Source of the DNA: Bacillota bacterium
GTDB taxonomy: Bacteria > Bacillota > Sulfobacillia > JAJZYS01 > JAJYTV01
DNA: 12,915 nucleotides
Reading direction: 5' to 3'
Assembly (NCBI GenBank): GCA_021806845.1
Contig: JAKAPV010000059.1
Coordinates: forward strand, 1 to 12,915
The notes under the pieces were generated by a model that was not told the DNA's origin, ran no database searches, and saw only the letters and a list, made by a program, of their open reading frames with translations. Below are positions 1 through 6,899 of this stretch, piece by piece. A program made the position numbers and the translations under genes. Position 1 is the first letter of the stretch. Every line of letters begins with the position of its first letter.

Positions 1-688
1 GCTGGATCGTCCCGTCGTGCAGGTCCATGCCGATGCGCTGGCGCTCCTCGACGACGGCGAGGCGCTGCACCTGGGAGTAGAGGCGAGCGTTCGCGATCGC
101 GACCGCGGCGTGCGCGGCGAACAGCACCGCCATCTCGCGGTCGGACTCGGTGAAGGCGTCGCCCGACTCCTTTTCTGTAAGGTAGAGGTGGCCGATCGCC
201 TGGCTCTGGTAGGTGACCGGCACACCGAGGAAGCTTCCCTCGGGCCGGCCGAAGGGCGGTGCCGCGGGGACGTTGTCGCGCTCGCTCCAGCTGTAGATGA
301 AGCGCTGGGTCTCCCCGTCCTCGCCGAACACGCCAAGGGCGGCGTAGCGGGCGCCGATGATGCTGCGCGAGAGGTCCACGACGCGCTGCAGCAGTCGGTC
401 GAGGGCGAGATCGGACGCGAGGGCGACACCGGCTGTCTGGACCGCGGCCAGCCTGTCCCGCCCGGCGGACGCTGCCGCGTAGAGTTGCGTGAGGTCGTTC
501 TGCAGCCGTTCAAACACATTGACGACGATCAGGGAGAAGATGATCGCAAGCGTCACCAGGATGCCGGTCTCGACAACCCAGCGGTACGGAGCGGCCACGT
601 ACGAGTCGATCATGAAATGTCGGAAGAGGCCGAGGAGGATCAGTCCGGCAACCGGGACGGCCGTCGCCAGCCAGCGCACGCGACGCAG
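1..688 (-). CDS. Sensor histidine kinase with GAF domain and HisKA_3 phosphoacceptor (3' part cut by window edge)
   Basis: Membrane-anchored sensor kinase, read leftward off the window edge. 229 residues are visible from a CTG at 688. Two hydrophobic segments (about residues 6-22 and 37-58) are followed by a GAF sensor domain (about 80-205, with LGVPVTYQSQAIGHLYL near its end). A NarL/DevS-type dimerisation motif, EERQRIGMDLHDGTIQ, holds the phosphoacceptor His at 224. The ATPase domain lies beyond the window. The start is uncertain. A perfect AAGGAGG (complement of 697-703) sits 8 nt before CTG 688, the best-spaced in-frame start codon. GTG 679 is 17 nt away, and GTG 751 is in frame but has no ribosome site. 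By family knowledge such kinases pair with a LuxR-type response regulator, probably encoded further left. It is divergent from nrdJ and shares the 689-951 spacer with it. The ligand cannot be inferred. Confidence 0.85.
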   Translation of the reverse strand, partial: MRRVRWLATAVPVAGLILLGLFRHFMIDSYVAAPYRWVVETGILVTLAIIFSLIVVNVFERLQNDLTQLYAAASAGRDRLAAVQTAGVALASDLALDRLLQRVVDLSRSIIGARYAALGVFGEDGETQRFIYSWSERDNVPAAPPFGRPEGSFLGVPVTYQSQAIGHLYLTEKESGDAFTESDREMAVLFAAHAAVAIANARLYSQVQRLAVVEERQRIGMDLHDGTIQ

Positions 689-829
689 GTCAGGCACCTC
701 CTTGCAAGAAGCATAGCGCAACGCCGGTTCCCTCGCATCGAATCGTGTCACATCGCGTAAACACGGTCGGAAACTTCCCGTTTTTCCAACGGGGAGGAGT
801 GCGCGTCCTTGCAGCGAATACCCGTGAAT

Positions 830-876
830 GCCCAAGATCTTGTCCCTGTGTTCACGGAGACCACAACATCTAGTGG
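830..876 (+). promoter_or_regulatory. Tandem NrdR boxes upstream of nrdJ
   Basis: Two sites match the core CWANATNTWG of the NrdR box (acaCwAtATaTwGtgt): CAAGATCTTG at 833-842 and CAACATCTAG at 864-873. The second, extended, reads CCACAACATCTAGTGG and matches 12 of 16 consensus positions. The centres are 31 bp apart, three helical turns, which is the arrangement expected for tandem NrdR binding. The sites lie 75-120 bp upstream of the nrdJ start. By established knowledge NrdR is an ATP/dATP-sensing repressor of ribonucleotide reductase genes. That it acts here is inferred from sequence and position. nrdR itself is not in the window. Confidence 0.75.
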
Positions 877-937
877 TTGCGGAAGGTGGGGGCAGCATCG
901 CGAGAGGCGCTGCGGGAGGGCAGCGCGCGGGGCTACG

Positions 938-944
938 AAGGAGG
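938..944 (+). promoter_or_regulatory. Ribosome binding site that sets the nrdJ start at TTG 952
   Basis: A perfect AAGGAGG is followed by 7 nt and then an in-frame TTG. Upstream in-frame starts (TTG 877, GTG 886) would place the NrdR sites very close to or inside the reading frame and have no ribosome site at proper distance. GTG 970 is too far downstream. Confidence 0.8.
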
Positions 945-951
945 CGCTGCG

Positions 952-3900
952 TTGCAAACCGAGAGCGGCGTGCGGAAGACAGGGCTGACGATCCGCCGCG
1001 TCTTCACGCGCGAAGGAGAGGACCCGTACGCGTCCGTCGTATGGGCGAGGCGCACATCTAGGATCACCGATCCGAACGGCAAGGTGATCTTCGAGCTGCA
1101 GGATGCCGAGATCCCGGCGGACTGGTCTCAGGTTGCGGCCGACATCGTGGTCTCGAAGTATTTCCGCAGGGCTGGCGTGCCACAGCCGGGCGAAGAGATG
1201 CTCGACGAGAGCGGCCGGCCTGTGCTGGGCGGGGAGACGAGCGTGCGCCAGGTGGTGCATCGCCTCGCCGGCGCGTGGCGGCAGTGGGGCGAGCAGTACG
1301 GCTACTTCCGCTCCGCGGGGGACGCCCAGGCATTCTATGATGAACTCGTGTACATGCTGCTGCATCAGATGGCGGCGCCGAACTCTCCACAGTGGTTTAA
1401 TACCGGTTTGCAATGGGCCTATGACATCACCGGGCCGGCGCAGGGACACTTCTACGTGGACCCGGACGACGGTGTGCTGAAGGAGTCCTCCGACGCCTAC
1501 TCCCGCCCGCAGACCTCCGCCTGCTTCATCCAGTCCGTGCAGGACGACCTAGTCGGAAAAGGCGGGATCATGGAACTCTGGATGCGGGAGAGCCGCATCT
1601 TCAAGTACGGCTCCGGCACCGGCACGAACTTCTCGCACATCCGCGGGGAAGGGGAGAAGCTCTCGGGCGGCGGCACGTCGTCCGGCCTCATGTCGTTCCT
1701 GCGCATCGGCGACCGCGCCGCGGGAGCGATCAAGTCGGGCGGCACGACGCGACGCGCCGCCAAGATGGTGGTGGTCAACGTCGACCACCCGGACATCGAG
1801 CAGTTCATCGACTGGAAGGTGGAGGAGGAGCGCAAGGTCGCGGCGCTGATCGCCGCCGGCTACTCGAGCGACTTCAACGGCGAGGCCTACGCCACGGTTT
1901 CCGGACAGAACTCCAACAACTCCGTCCGCGTCACGAACGAATTTCTGCACGCGGTCTCCGAGGACCGGGACTGGCACCTCACCTGGCGCACCGACGGCTC
2001 CGTGAAGAAGACCTTGAAGGCGCGCGGCCTCTGGGAGAAGATCGCGCAGGCCGCGTGGGCCTGCGCGGACCCCGGCATCCAGTTCGACACCACCACGAAC
2101 GAGTGGCACACGTCTCCGCAGTCCGGGCGCATCAACGCCTCGAACCCCTGCGTCACCGGCGACGCGATGGTCGCGACGGCCTTCGGCTGGCGTCGCATCG
2201 ACGACCTCGTGGGCGAGCACCCGCTGCTGAGGGTCGGCGGCGGTGAGGCGGTGGCGAAGGCCGTGTTCCCGACCGGGGTAAAGGAAGTCTTCCGCCTCAC
2301 GACCAAGTCCGGCTACAGCCTGACGGTAACGGCCGACCACCCGGTGTTTACGGTGGACCGAGGCGACGTGCCTGCGGCGCAGCTGCGGCCGGGCGACCGC
2401 CTCGTACTGCAGGGTGCAGGCTTTGGCCGCGAGCGCGTCGACCAGGAGATCGGCGAGCTGATCGGTCTCTCGCTCGGGGACGGCTGCATCACGGACGCGG
2501 GCGGCGAGCGCCGCATCTACGTGAGCGTTCCCCAGCATGAGACGCAGCTCCTTGAGCCGTACCTCGCCTACCTGCACGCGAGAAAGCCGGAGCGCCCGAT
2601 GCGCGGCGTTGCCGCGACGGCGACGGCGAGCCGCCTCGGGACGGGCATGCCGGAGATCCTGGAAGAGGCGGAGCGGTTCGCGGTGCTGGACCGCGGCGTG
2701 GCGGCGAAGGCACTCACAGACGCCGTCTTCAGCCTCGACGAGGCGTCCGTGCGCTCGATCCTGCGGGGTCTGTTCACCGCCAGCGGGACCGTGTCCGAGC
2801 GGTCCGGGCGCCAGCACCAGATCGCGCTCGCGTCGGAATCACTGGCGCTCCTGGAGCGCGTGCAGCTGCTGCTGCTCAGCTTCGGCGTCAAGTCGCGGGT
2901 CGCGGCGGGGAGAGCGCGGCACACCCTGCGCATCGCACGCACCTCCCGCATCGCATTCGAGCAGAGGATCGGCTTCCTCGCCGGCTGCGCGAAGGCGGAG
3001 GAGTTGCGCGCGCTCAACACGGGCGTCGCGACGGCAGTGGAGACCACGACCCCGCTCTTCGGCGGCGCGCTGACGGACGAGTTCTTCTCGCTCGCGAGAG
3101 CAGGCGAGGAGCCTGTCTACGACCTGACGGAGCCCCTTACCGAGCACTTCGTCGCGTCGGGCATCCTCGTGCACAACTGCTCTGAGTATCTCTTCCTCGA
3201 CAATTCCGCCTGCAACCTCGCCTCCTTGAACCTCATGAAGTTCTTCGACGTCGAGGCATCGCAGCTCCGGATCCCGGAGTACCGCCATGCCGTGCGGCTT
3301 TGGACGATCGTCCTCGAGATCTCCGTACTGATGAGCCAGTTCCCGAGCGCCGAGATCGCGCAGATCAGCTACGACTTCCGCACGCTCGGGCTCGGCTACG
3401 CCAATCTCGGCGCGCTGCTCATGGTGTCGGGCCTGCCGTACGACTCGGAGACCGGCCGCGCCGTGGCGGCGGGCGTCACCGCGGTGATGACGGGTGAGGC
3501 CTACGCCACGTCGGCGGAGATGGCGCGCGAGCTCGGGGCCTTCCCCGGCTTTCCGGAGAACCGCGACGACATGCTGCGGGTGATGCGTAACCACCGCCGC
3601 GCTGCCAACGACGCGCAGGCTTCCGAGTACGAGGGCCTCGAGATCGTACCGCAGGGCATCGACAGCGTGCTGTGCCCGCCCTACCTGCTCGACGCGGCGC
3701 GCGACGCCTGGGACCGGGCGCTCGCGCTCGGCGAGGAGAACGGCTACCGCAACGCGCAGGTCTCCCTGCTCGCGCCGACCGGTACGATCGGGCTCCTGAT
3801 GGACTGCGACACGACCGGCGTCGAACCGGACTTCGCGCTCGTGAAATTCAAGAAGCTCGCGGGCGGCGGGTACTTCAAGATCGTGAACCAGTCGGTCAAA

Positions 3901-5244
3901 CCTGCCCTGGAGCGCCTCGGCTACACGGCGGCGGAGATCGAGCAGACCCTGCGCTACGCGGTGGGGAGCATGTCCCTCAAGGACTCCCCGCGCATCAACC
4001 GGGAGTCGCTCAAGGCAAAGGGACTGACGGATGCCGACATCGAGCGGATCGAGGACGCGCTGCCCGGCGTGTTCGAGGTCGGCTACGCGGTCGCCCCTTG
4101 GGTCATCGGGGAGGAGGGCCTGCGCCGCCTCGGCGTGACGGCGGAGGAGGCCGCCCGCCCGGGCTTCGACCTCCTGCGCCGCCTCGGGTTCACGCCGGAG
4201 GAGATCCAGCGCGCGTCGGACTTCACCTGCGGCCTGCAGACCGTCGAAGGCGCACCGCGCCTTCGCGACGAGGACCTGGCCGTCTTCGACTGCGCAAACC
4301 AGTGCGGCCGGATCGGCAAGCGCTACATCCACTACCTCGGCCACATCCGCATGATGGGTGCCGTGCAGCCGTTCCTCTCCGGGGGCATCTCGAAGACGAT
4401 CAACATGCCGCACGACGCGACCGCCGAAGATGTGAAGCAGGCGTACTGGGAGAGCTGGCAGCTTGCCCTCAAGGCGATCGCGATCTACCGCGACGGCTCG
4501 AAGCTCTCGCAGCCCCTGTCGACCTCCACGGAGGACAAGGCCAAGCAGGAGGAGCCTGCGGCGAAGGCCCCGGCACCGCTCGCGGCTGTAGCCAGCAAGG
4601 GCGCCGCCCCGGCCAAGCCGGTGAGGCGCCGGCGCCCCCTCCCTGCAAAGCGCTTCGGCTTCACCCAGGAGACCAGGATCGCCGGTCACAAGCTCTACCT
4701 GCGCACCGGCGAGTATGAGGACGGCAGCCTCGGCGAGATCTTCATCGACATGCACAAAGAGGGCGCGTCATTCCGCAGCCTGATCAACATGTTCGCGATC
4801 GCGGTCTCGAAGGGGCTTCAGTACGGGGTGCCGCTCGACGAGTTCGTCGACACCTTCACGTTTACGCGCTTCGAGCCGCAGGGCATCGTGGAGGGGCACC
4901 CGAACATCAAGCTAACGACGTCCGTGATCGACTTCGTCTTCCGGGTCCTCGGCATGGAGTACCTCGGGCGAACGGACTTCGTCCAGGTCAAGCCGGTCGA
5001 CCACGCGGAGGAGGAACAGGTTCCGGAGACCCGCCTCCCGCAAGCGCAGGCCGCGGCCGTAGCCGAACCCGCGATGCCGAAGATCGATGCGGCATTCGAG
5101 ATCCGTCCCCGCGACGCGATGGACGAGCAACTCTCGCAGATGATGGGCGACGCGCCGATCTGCGATCAGTGCGGACACATCACGGTGCGCAACGGCTCGT
5201 GCTACAAGTGCCTGAACTGCGGCAATTCGATCGGGTGCTCGTGA
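952..5244 (+). CDS. nrdJ: Vitamin B12-dependent (class II) ribonucleoside-diphosphate reductase, intein-containing
   Basis: Cytoplasmic adenosylcobalamin-dependent enzyme that reduces ribonucleotides to deoxyribonucleotides for DNA synthesis. The 1430-aa precursor contains a 343-aa intein (residues 400-742); the mature form would be 1087 aa. Visible exteins: N-terminal GLTIRRVF and WSQVAADIVVSKYFR; redox Cys191 in QTSACFIQS; the NPC loop split so that Asn398 and Pro399 precede the intein and Cys743-Ser-Glu745 follow it; Cys754 in NSACNLASLNL. The spacing of 11 between Cys743 and Cys754 matches the thiyl-radical and second redox cysteines of the family. An Ala/Pro/Lys-rich linker (about 1185-1230) leads to a C-terminal domain and a cysteine tail (C1404, C1407, C1417, C1420, C1423, C1429) thought to deliver reducing equivalents. 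It starts at TTG 952 and is probably controlled by NrdR through the upstream boxes. No other nrd gene is visible. Confidence 0.95.
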   Translation: MQTESGVRKTGLTIRRVFTREGEDPYASVVWARRTSRITDPNGKVIFELQDAEIPADWSQVAADIVVSKYFRRAGVPQPGEEMLDESGRPVLGGETSVRQVVHRLAGAWRQWGEQYGYFRSAGDAQAFYDELVYMLLHQMAAPNSPQWFNTGLQWAYDITGPAQGHFYVDPDDGVLKESSDAYSRPQTSACFIQSVQDDLVGKGGIMELWMRESRIFKYGSGTGTNFSHIRGEGEKLSGGGTSSGLMSFLRIGDRAAGAIKSGGTTRRAAKMVVVNVDHPDIEQFIDWKVEEERKVAALIAAGYSSDFNGEAYATVSGQNSNNSVRVTNEFLHAVSEDRDWHLTWRTDGSVKKTLKARGLWEKIAQAAWACADPGIQFDTTTNEWHTSPQSGRINASNPCVTGDAMVATAFGWRRIDDLVGEHPLLRVGGGEAVAKAVFPTGVKEVFRLTTKSGYSLTVTADHPVFTVDRGDVPAAQLRPGDRLVLQGAGFGRERVDQEIGELIGLSLGDGCITDAGGERRIYVSVPQHETQLLEPYLAYLHARKPERPMRGVAATATASRLGTGMPEILEEAERFAVLDRGVAAKALTDAVFSLDEASVRSILRGLFTASGTVSERSGRQHQIALASESLALLERVQLLLLSFGVKSRVAAGRARHTLRIARTSRIAFEQRIGFLAGCAKAEELRALNTGVATAVETTTPLFGGALTDEFFSLARAGEEPVYDLTEPLTEHFVASGILVHNCSEYLFLDNSACNLASLNLMKFFDVEASQLRIPEYRHAVRLWTIVLEISVLMSQFPSAEIAQISYDFRTLGLGYANLGALLMVSGLPYDSETGRAVAAGVTAVMTGEAYATSAEMARELGAFPGFPENRDDMLRVMRNHRRAANDAQASEYEGLEIVPQGIDSVLCPPYLLDAARDAWDRALALGEENGYRNAQVSLLAPTGTIGLLMDCDTTGVEPDFALVKFKKLAGGGYFKIVNQSVKPALERLGYTAAEIEQTLRYAVGSMSLKDSPRINRESLKAKGLTDADIERIEDALPGVFEVGYAVAPWVIGEEGLRRLGVTAEEAARPGFDLLRRLGFTPEEIQRASDFTCGLQTVEGAPRLRDEDLAVFDCANQCGRIGKRYIHYLGHIRMMGAVQPFLSGGISKTINMPHDATAEDVKQAYWESWQLALKAIAIYRDGSKLSQPLSTSTEDKAKQEEPAAKAPAPLAAVASKGAAPAKPVRRRRPLPAKRFGFTQETRIAGHKLYLRTGEYEDGSLGEIFIDMHKEGASFRSLINMFAIAVSKGLQYGVPLDEFVDTFTFTRFEPQGIVEGHPNIKLTTSVIDFVFRVLGMEYLGRTDFVQVKPVDHAEEEQVPETRLPQAQAAAVAEPAMPKIDAAFEIRPRDAMDEQLSQMMGDAPICDQCGHITVRNGSCYKCLNCGNSIGCS
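2149..3177 (+). other. Intein in NrdJ with degenerate LAGLIDADG endonuclease domain
   Basis: In-frame protein-splicing element. It begins at Cys400 (CVTGDAMVATAFGWRRIDDL, block A) and ends at Val-His-Asn742, followed by the host Cys743. Block B is TADHPVF (Thr460 and His463); block F/G is VYDLTEPLTEHFVASGILV then HN|C. All canonical splicing residues (Cys1, the block B TxxH, penultimate His, terminal Asn, +1 Cys) are present, so splicing should work. The middle part is a two-motif homing endonuclease: motif 1 LIGLSLGDG keeps the acidic residue (Asp510), motif 2 LRGLFTASG has Ser611 (codon 2782-2784) where Asp is expected. Removing it restores the continuous family sequence NASNPCSEYLFLDNSACN. 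Codon use matches the host gene, which suggests long residence. Confidence 0.93.
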
Positions 5245-5256
5245 AACCGACAATTA

Positions 5257-5273
5257 TTTCAACTGATGAAGGA
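5257..5273 (+). repeat. 17-bp repeat, copy A (upstream)
   Basis: TTTCAACTGATGAAGGA differs at two positions from the consensus TTGCATCTGATGAAGGA built from copies B and C. It lies 128 bp upstream of copy B and 13 bp after the nrdJ stop codon. It may be a regulator-binding site or an arm-type site for the recombinase at the left end of the cassette. Confidence 0.55.
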
Positions 5274-5318
5274 TTCGTTCAGTTGGCGTAATGTCGGTCT
5301 GGAGACCAAAGACAAACC

Positions 5319-5352
5319 GGAGACCCTGCACGGTATGCCGTGCAGGGTCTCC
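5319..5352 (+). terminator. Perfect 15-bp-stem hairpin downstream of nrdJ
   Basis: GGAGACCCTGCACGG (5319-5333), loop TATG, then CCGTGCAGGGTCTCC (5338-5352), with no mismatch. It lies 75 bp after the nrdJ stop. No T-run follows (TAGATTGCTTG), so it is not a textbook intrinsic terminator. It could still end nrdJ transcription, insulate the cassette promoter at 5376, or be a structured recombination site. A second GGAGACC at 5301-5307 could pair with the same right arm but far more weakly. Confidence 0.6.
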
Positions 5353-5375
5353 TAGATTGCTTGTCCAGAGCATAC

Positions 5376-5405
5376 TTGACGCGGTTGCATCTAATGAAGG
5401 ATAAT
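5376..5405 (+). promoter_or_regulatory. Sigma70-type promoter of the recombinase cassette, predicted leaderless
   Basis: TTGACG (5376-5381), an 18-bp spacer and GATAAT (5400-5405): five of six matches in each hexamer. The expected transcription start (6-8 nt after the -10) falls at about 5411-5413, directly before ATG 5414. The message would therefore have almost no leader, consistent with the absence of a well-spaced Shine-Dalgarno. Repeats B and C overlay the spacer, the -10 and the start. Confidence 0.65.
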
Positions 5406-5421
5406 TGCATCTGATGAAAGA
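5385..5421 (+). repeat. Two 17-bp direct repeats (copies B and C) at 20-bp period over the cassette promoter
   Basis: Copy B is TTGCATCTAATGAAGGA (5385-5401) and copy C is TTGCATCTGATGAAAGA (5405-5421), 15 of 17 identical to each other. The 20-bp period is about two helical turns, so bound proteins would sit on one face of the DNA. B covers the promoter spacer and the start of the -10; C covers the end of the -10, the predicted transcription start and the start codon. This is the layout of an autorepression operator. The helix-turn-helix protein at 6561-6899 is the natural candidate binder; the recombinase itself is the alternative. Confidence 0.65.
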
Positions 5422-6550
5422 CAACGTCAAGGGTAACGGCGATCGCCGAAGGGTCGACATACAGGGCGCGTCGCACCTCGTGCTCAACCCCAAGCTGATC
5501 CTGCTGCAGCCTGAAGAGCAGGTTTGGGAAGCCATGTGCCGTGGCTGGCAGATCCAGCAGACGAGCCGACTGCTCAAGGCGGCGACCATTGACCAGCGAC
5601 TGCAGGTGATCCATCAATTCCTTCGGTACACCAACAAGTACCCGTGGCAATGGACCGCCACCGATATGGAAGAGTGGTCGACCCTTCTGTTCGCGGAGCG
5701 CAAGCTCGCCCATTCGACGGTGCGCAACTATCAAAACGCCGTTGCCCTGTTCATGGACTACATCACCGATCCGCGCTACGGGTGGCTGGACGAGTGCCGA
5801 GAGCGTTTCGGAGAGCGTCCGATTCAGATCTGCCACGAGTGGAACACTGCAGAGCACAGTAGTGAATACGAGGGAAAGCCGGGAAACCGCCCGTTCACTC
5901 TCGAAGAATTAGATCAGTTCTTTCAGTACGCCGACGAGCAGGTGCACCTCATCCGGCAGCAGGGACGGAAGGGATACCTGGCCGCGTTTCGGGATGCCAC
6001 ACTGTTCAAGGTGACGTACGCCTGGGGGCTGCGACGGCAAGAAGCGGTGATGCTGGACTTAAACGACTTCACACGCAATCCCCACGCCCCAGAATTCAAG
6101 CGATATGGCTCACTCCATGTGCGCTATGGCAAGGGGGTCAAAGGCAGCCCCCCTCGTCGTCGGAACGTTCTTACGGTCTTCCCCTGGTCGGTCGAAGTCA
6201 TAGAGGAGTACGTTCAGGAAGTTCGGCCCATCTTCAAGGGCGCAAACCGGCCGTACCTTTGGTTGACGGAGCGCGGAGGACGAGTTTCCAAACAACATTT
6301 GAACAAGCGGTTCCTGGAGTATCGTGCCGCCTGTGGGTTACCTGAGGAACTAGGGCCCCATTGTCTCCGCCACTCGTATGTAACGCATCTGATCGAAGCC
6401 GGCGATGACCCGCTATTCGTCCAGCAACAGGTCGGGCACGCCTATGCGTCAACTACTGCTCTCTATGCCGGTGTGAGCGGGGACTACAAGAATCGAGTAC
6501 TCCGCGCATCGCTTGATCGTATCCTCGGTGCCGAGCAGGACGAGCGTTAG
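5414..6550 (+). CDS. Tyrosine recombinase / integrase, catalytically intact
   Basis: Site-specific recombinase of 378 aa that would cut and rejoin DNA through a 3'-phosphotyrosine. An N-terminal SAM-like core-binding domain (about residues 45-120, with STVRNYQNAVALFMDYI) precedes the catalytic domain (about 160-370). Catalytic residues are all visible: Arg207 in WGLRRQE, Lys240 or Lys243 in YGKGVKG, His316 and Arg319 in HCLRHSYVTHL, His342 in QVGHAYASTTALY and the nucleophile Tyr351. I chose ATG 5414 over TTG 5405 because the promoter -10 ends at 5405. Its stop codon overlaps the ribosome site of the next gene, so the two are co-translated. As the only active-looking recombinase of the cassette, it is probably the enzyme that moves it. 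It is a XerC/D-like integrase by fold; the target site is unknown. Confidence 0.9.
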   Translation: MKDNVKGNGDRRRVDIQGASHLVLNPKLILLQPEEQVWEAMCRGWQIQQTSRLLKAATIDQRLQVIHQFLRYTNKYPWQWTATDMEEWSTLLFAERKLAHSTVRNYQNAVALFMDYITDPRYGWLDECRERFGERPIQICHEWNTAEHSSEYEGKPGNRPFTLEELDQFFQYADEQVHLIRQQGRKGYLAAFRDATLFKVTYAWGLRRQEAVMLDLNDFTRNPHAPEFKRYGSLHVRYGKGVKGSPPRRRNVLTVFPWSVEVIEEYVQEVRPIFKGANRPYLWLTERGGRVSKQHLNKRFLEYRAACGLPEELGPHCLRHSYVTHLIEAGDDPLFVQQQVGHAYASTTALYAGVSGDYKNRVLRASLDRILGAEQDER

Positions 6551-6560
6551 GAGGACGAAG

Positions 6561-6899
6561 ATGAAAAGAAACGTCGGCTACGTTTGGCACCTTCGGGACC
6601 TGATGGCGAAGCGGGGTATGTTCAATACCACGGACCTGGCCCCCCTGCTCGCAGAGCGAGGGATAGATCTTTCCACCGTTCAAGTCTATCGCCTGGTTAC
6701 GCAGACGCCCGAGCGGCTCTCCCTCAAGACCCTGGTAGCGCTCCTGGACATCCTCGACTGCAAGGCCGAGGCTCTCATCGAGCCGGTCCTCGCGTCCGTG
6801 CCGGCAGGGAAGCGGGTCAACGAGGAGCTCTCCGTGACGACACTGAAGAAGGACCGACCGAAGCCGGCCAGGATCCTGCCTCCCAAGGGATCTGACTGA
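6561..6899 (+). CDS. Small Cro/C1-type helix-turn-helix protein
   Basis: 112-aa protein starting at ATG 6561 behind GGAGG (6550-6554, 6-nt spacing), which overlaps the stop codon of the recombinase. The N-terminal two thirds fit a Cro/C1 (HTH_26-like) fold: LRDLMAKRGMFNTTDLAPLL, the recognition helix region STVQVYRLV, then RLSLKTLVALLDILDCKAEALIEPV (to about residue 76). The tail (about 85-112) is basic and proline-containing and probably unstructured. Its stop overlaps the start of the next gene (TGATG). By family knowledge it binds DNA; whether it represses the cassette promoter through the 17-bp repeats or acts as an accessory factor in recombination, as small proteins do in other tyrosine-recombinase elements, is open. 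Confidence 0.8.
   Translation: MKRNVGYVWHLRDLMAKRGMFNTTDLAPLLAERGIDLSTVQVYRLVTQTPERLSLKTLVALLDILDCKAEALIEPVLASVPAGKRVNEELSVTTLKKDRPKPARILPPKGSD

Noticed and set aside
1..688. Plus-strand open frame at 17-760
   Set aside because: The minus strand encodes a clear GAF plus HisKA_3 kinase ending in the phosphoacceptor motif at the window edge. The plus frame is its mirror.
2839..4755. Long minus-strand open frame (638 codons) opposite nrdJ, and similar ones at 1549-2817 and 748-1449
   Set aside because: They lie antisense to a clearly conserved gene, have no recognisable domains and are low-complexity Arg/Ala/Leu-rich, as expected for mirror frames of GC-rich coding DNA.
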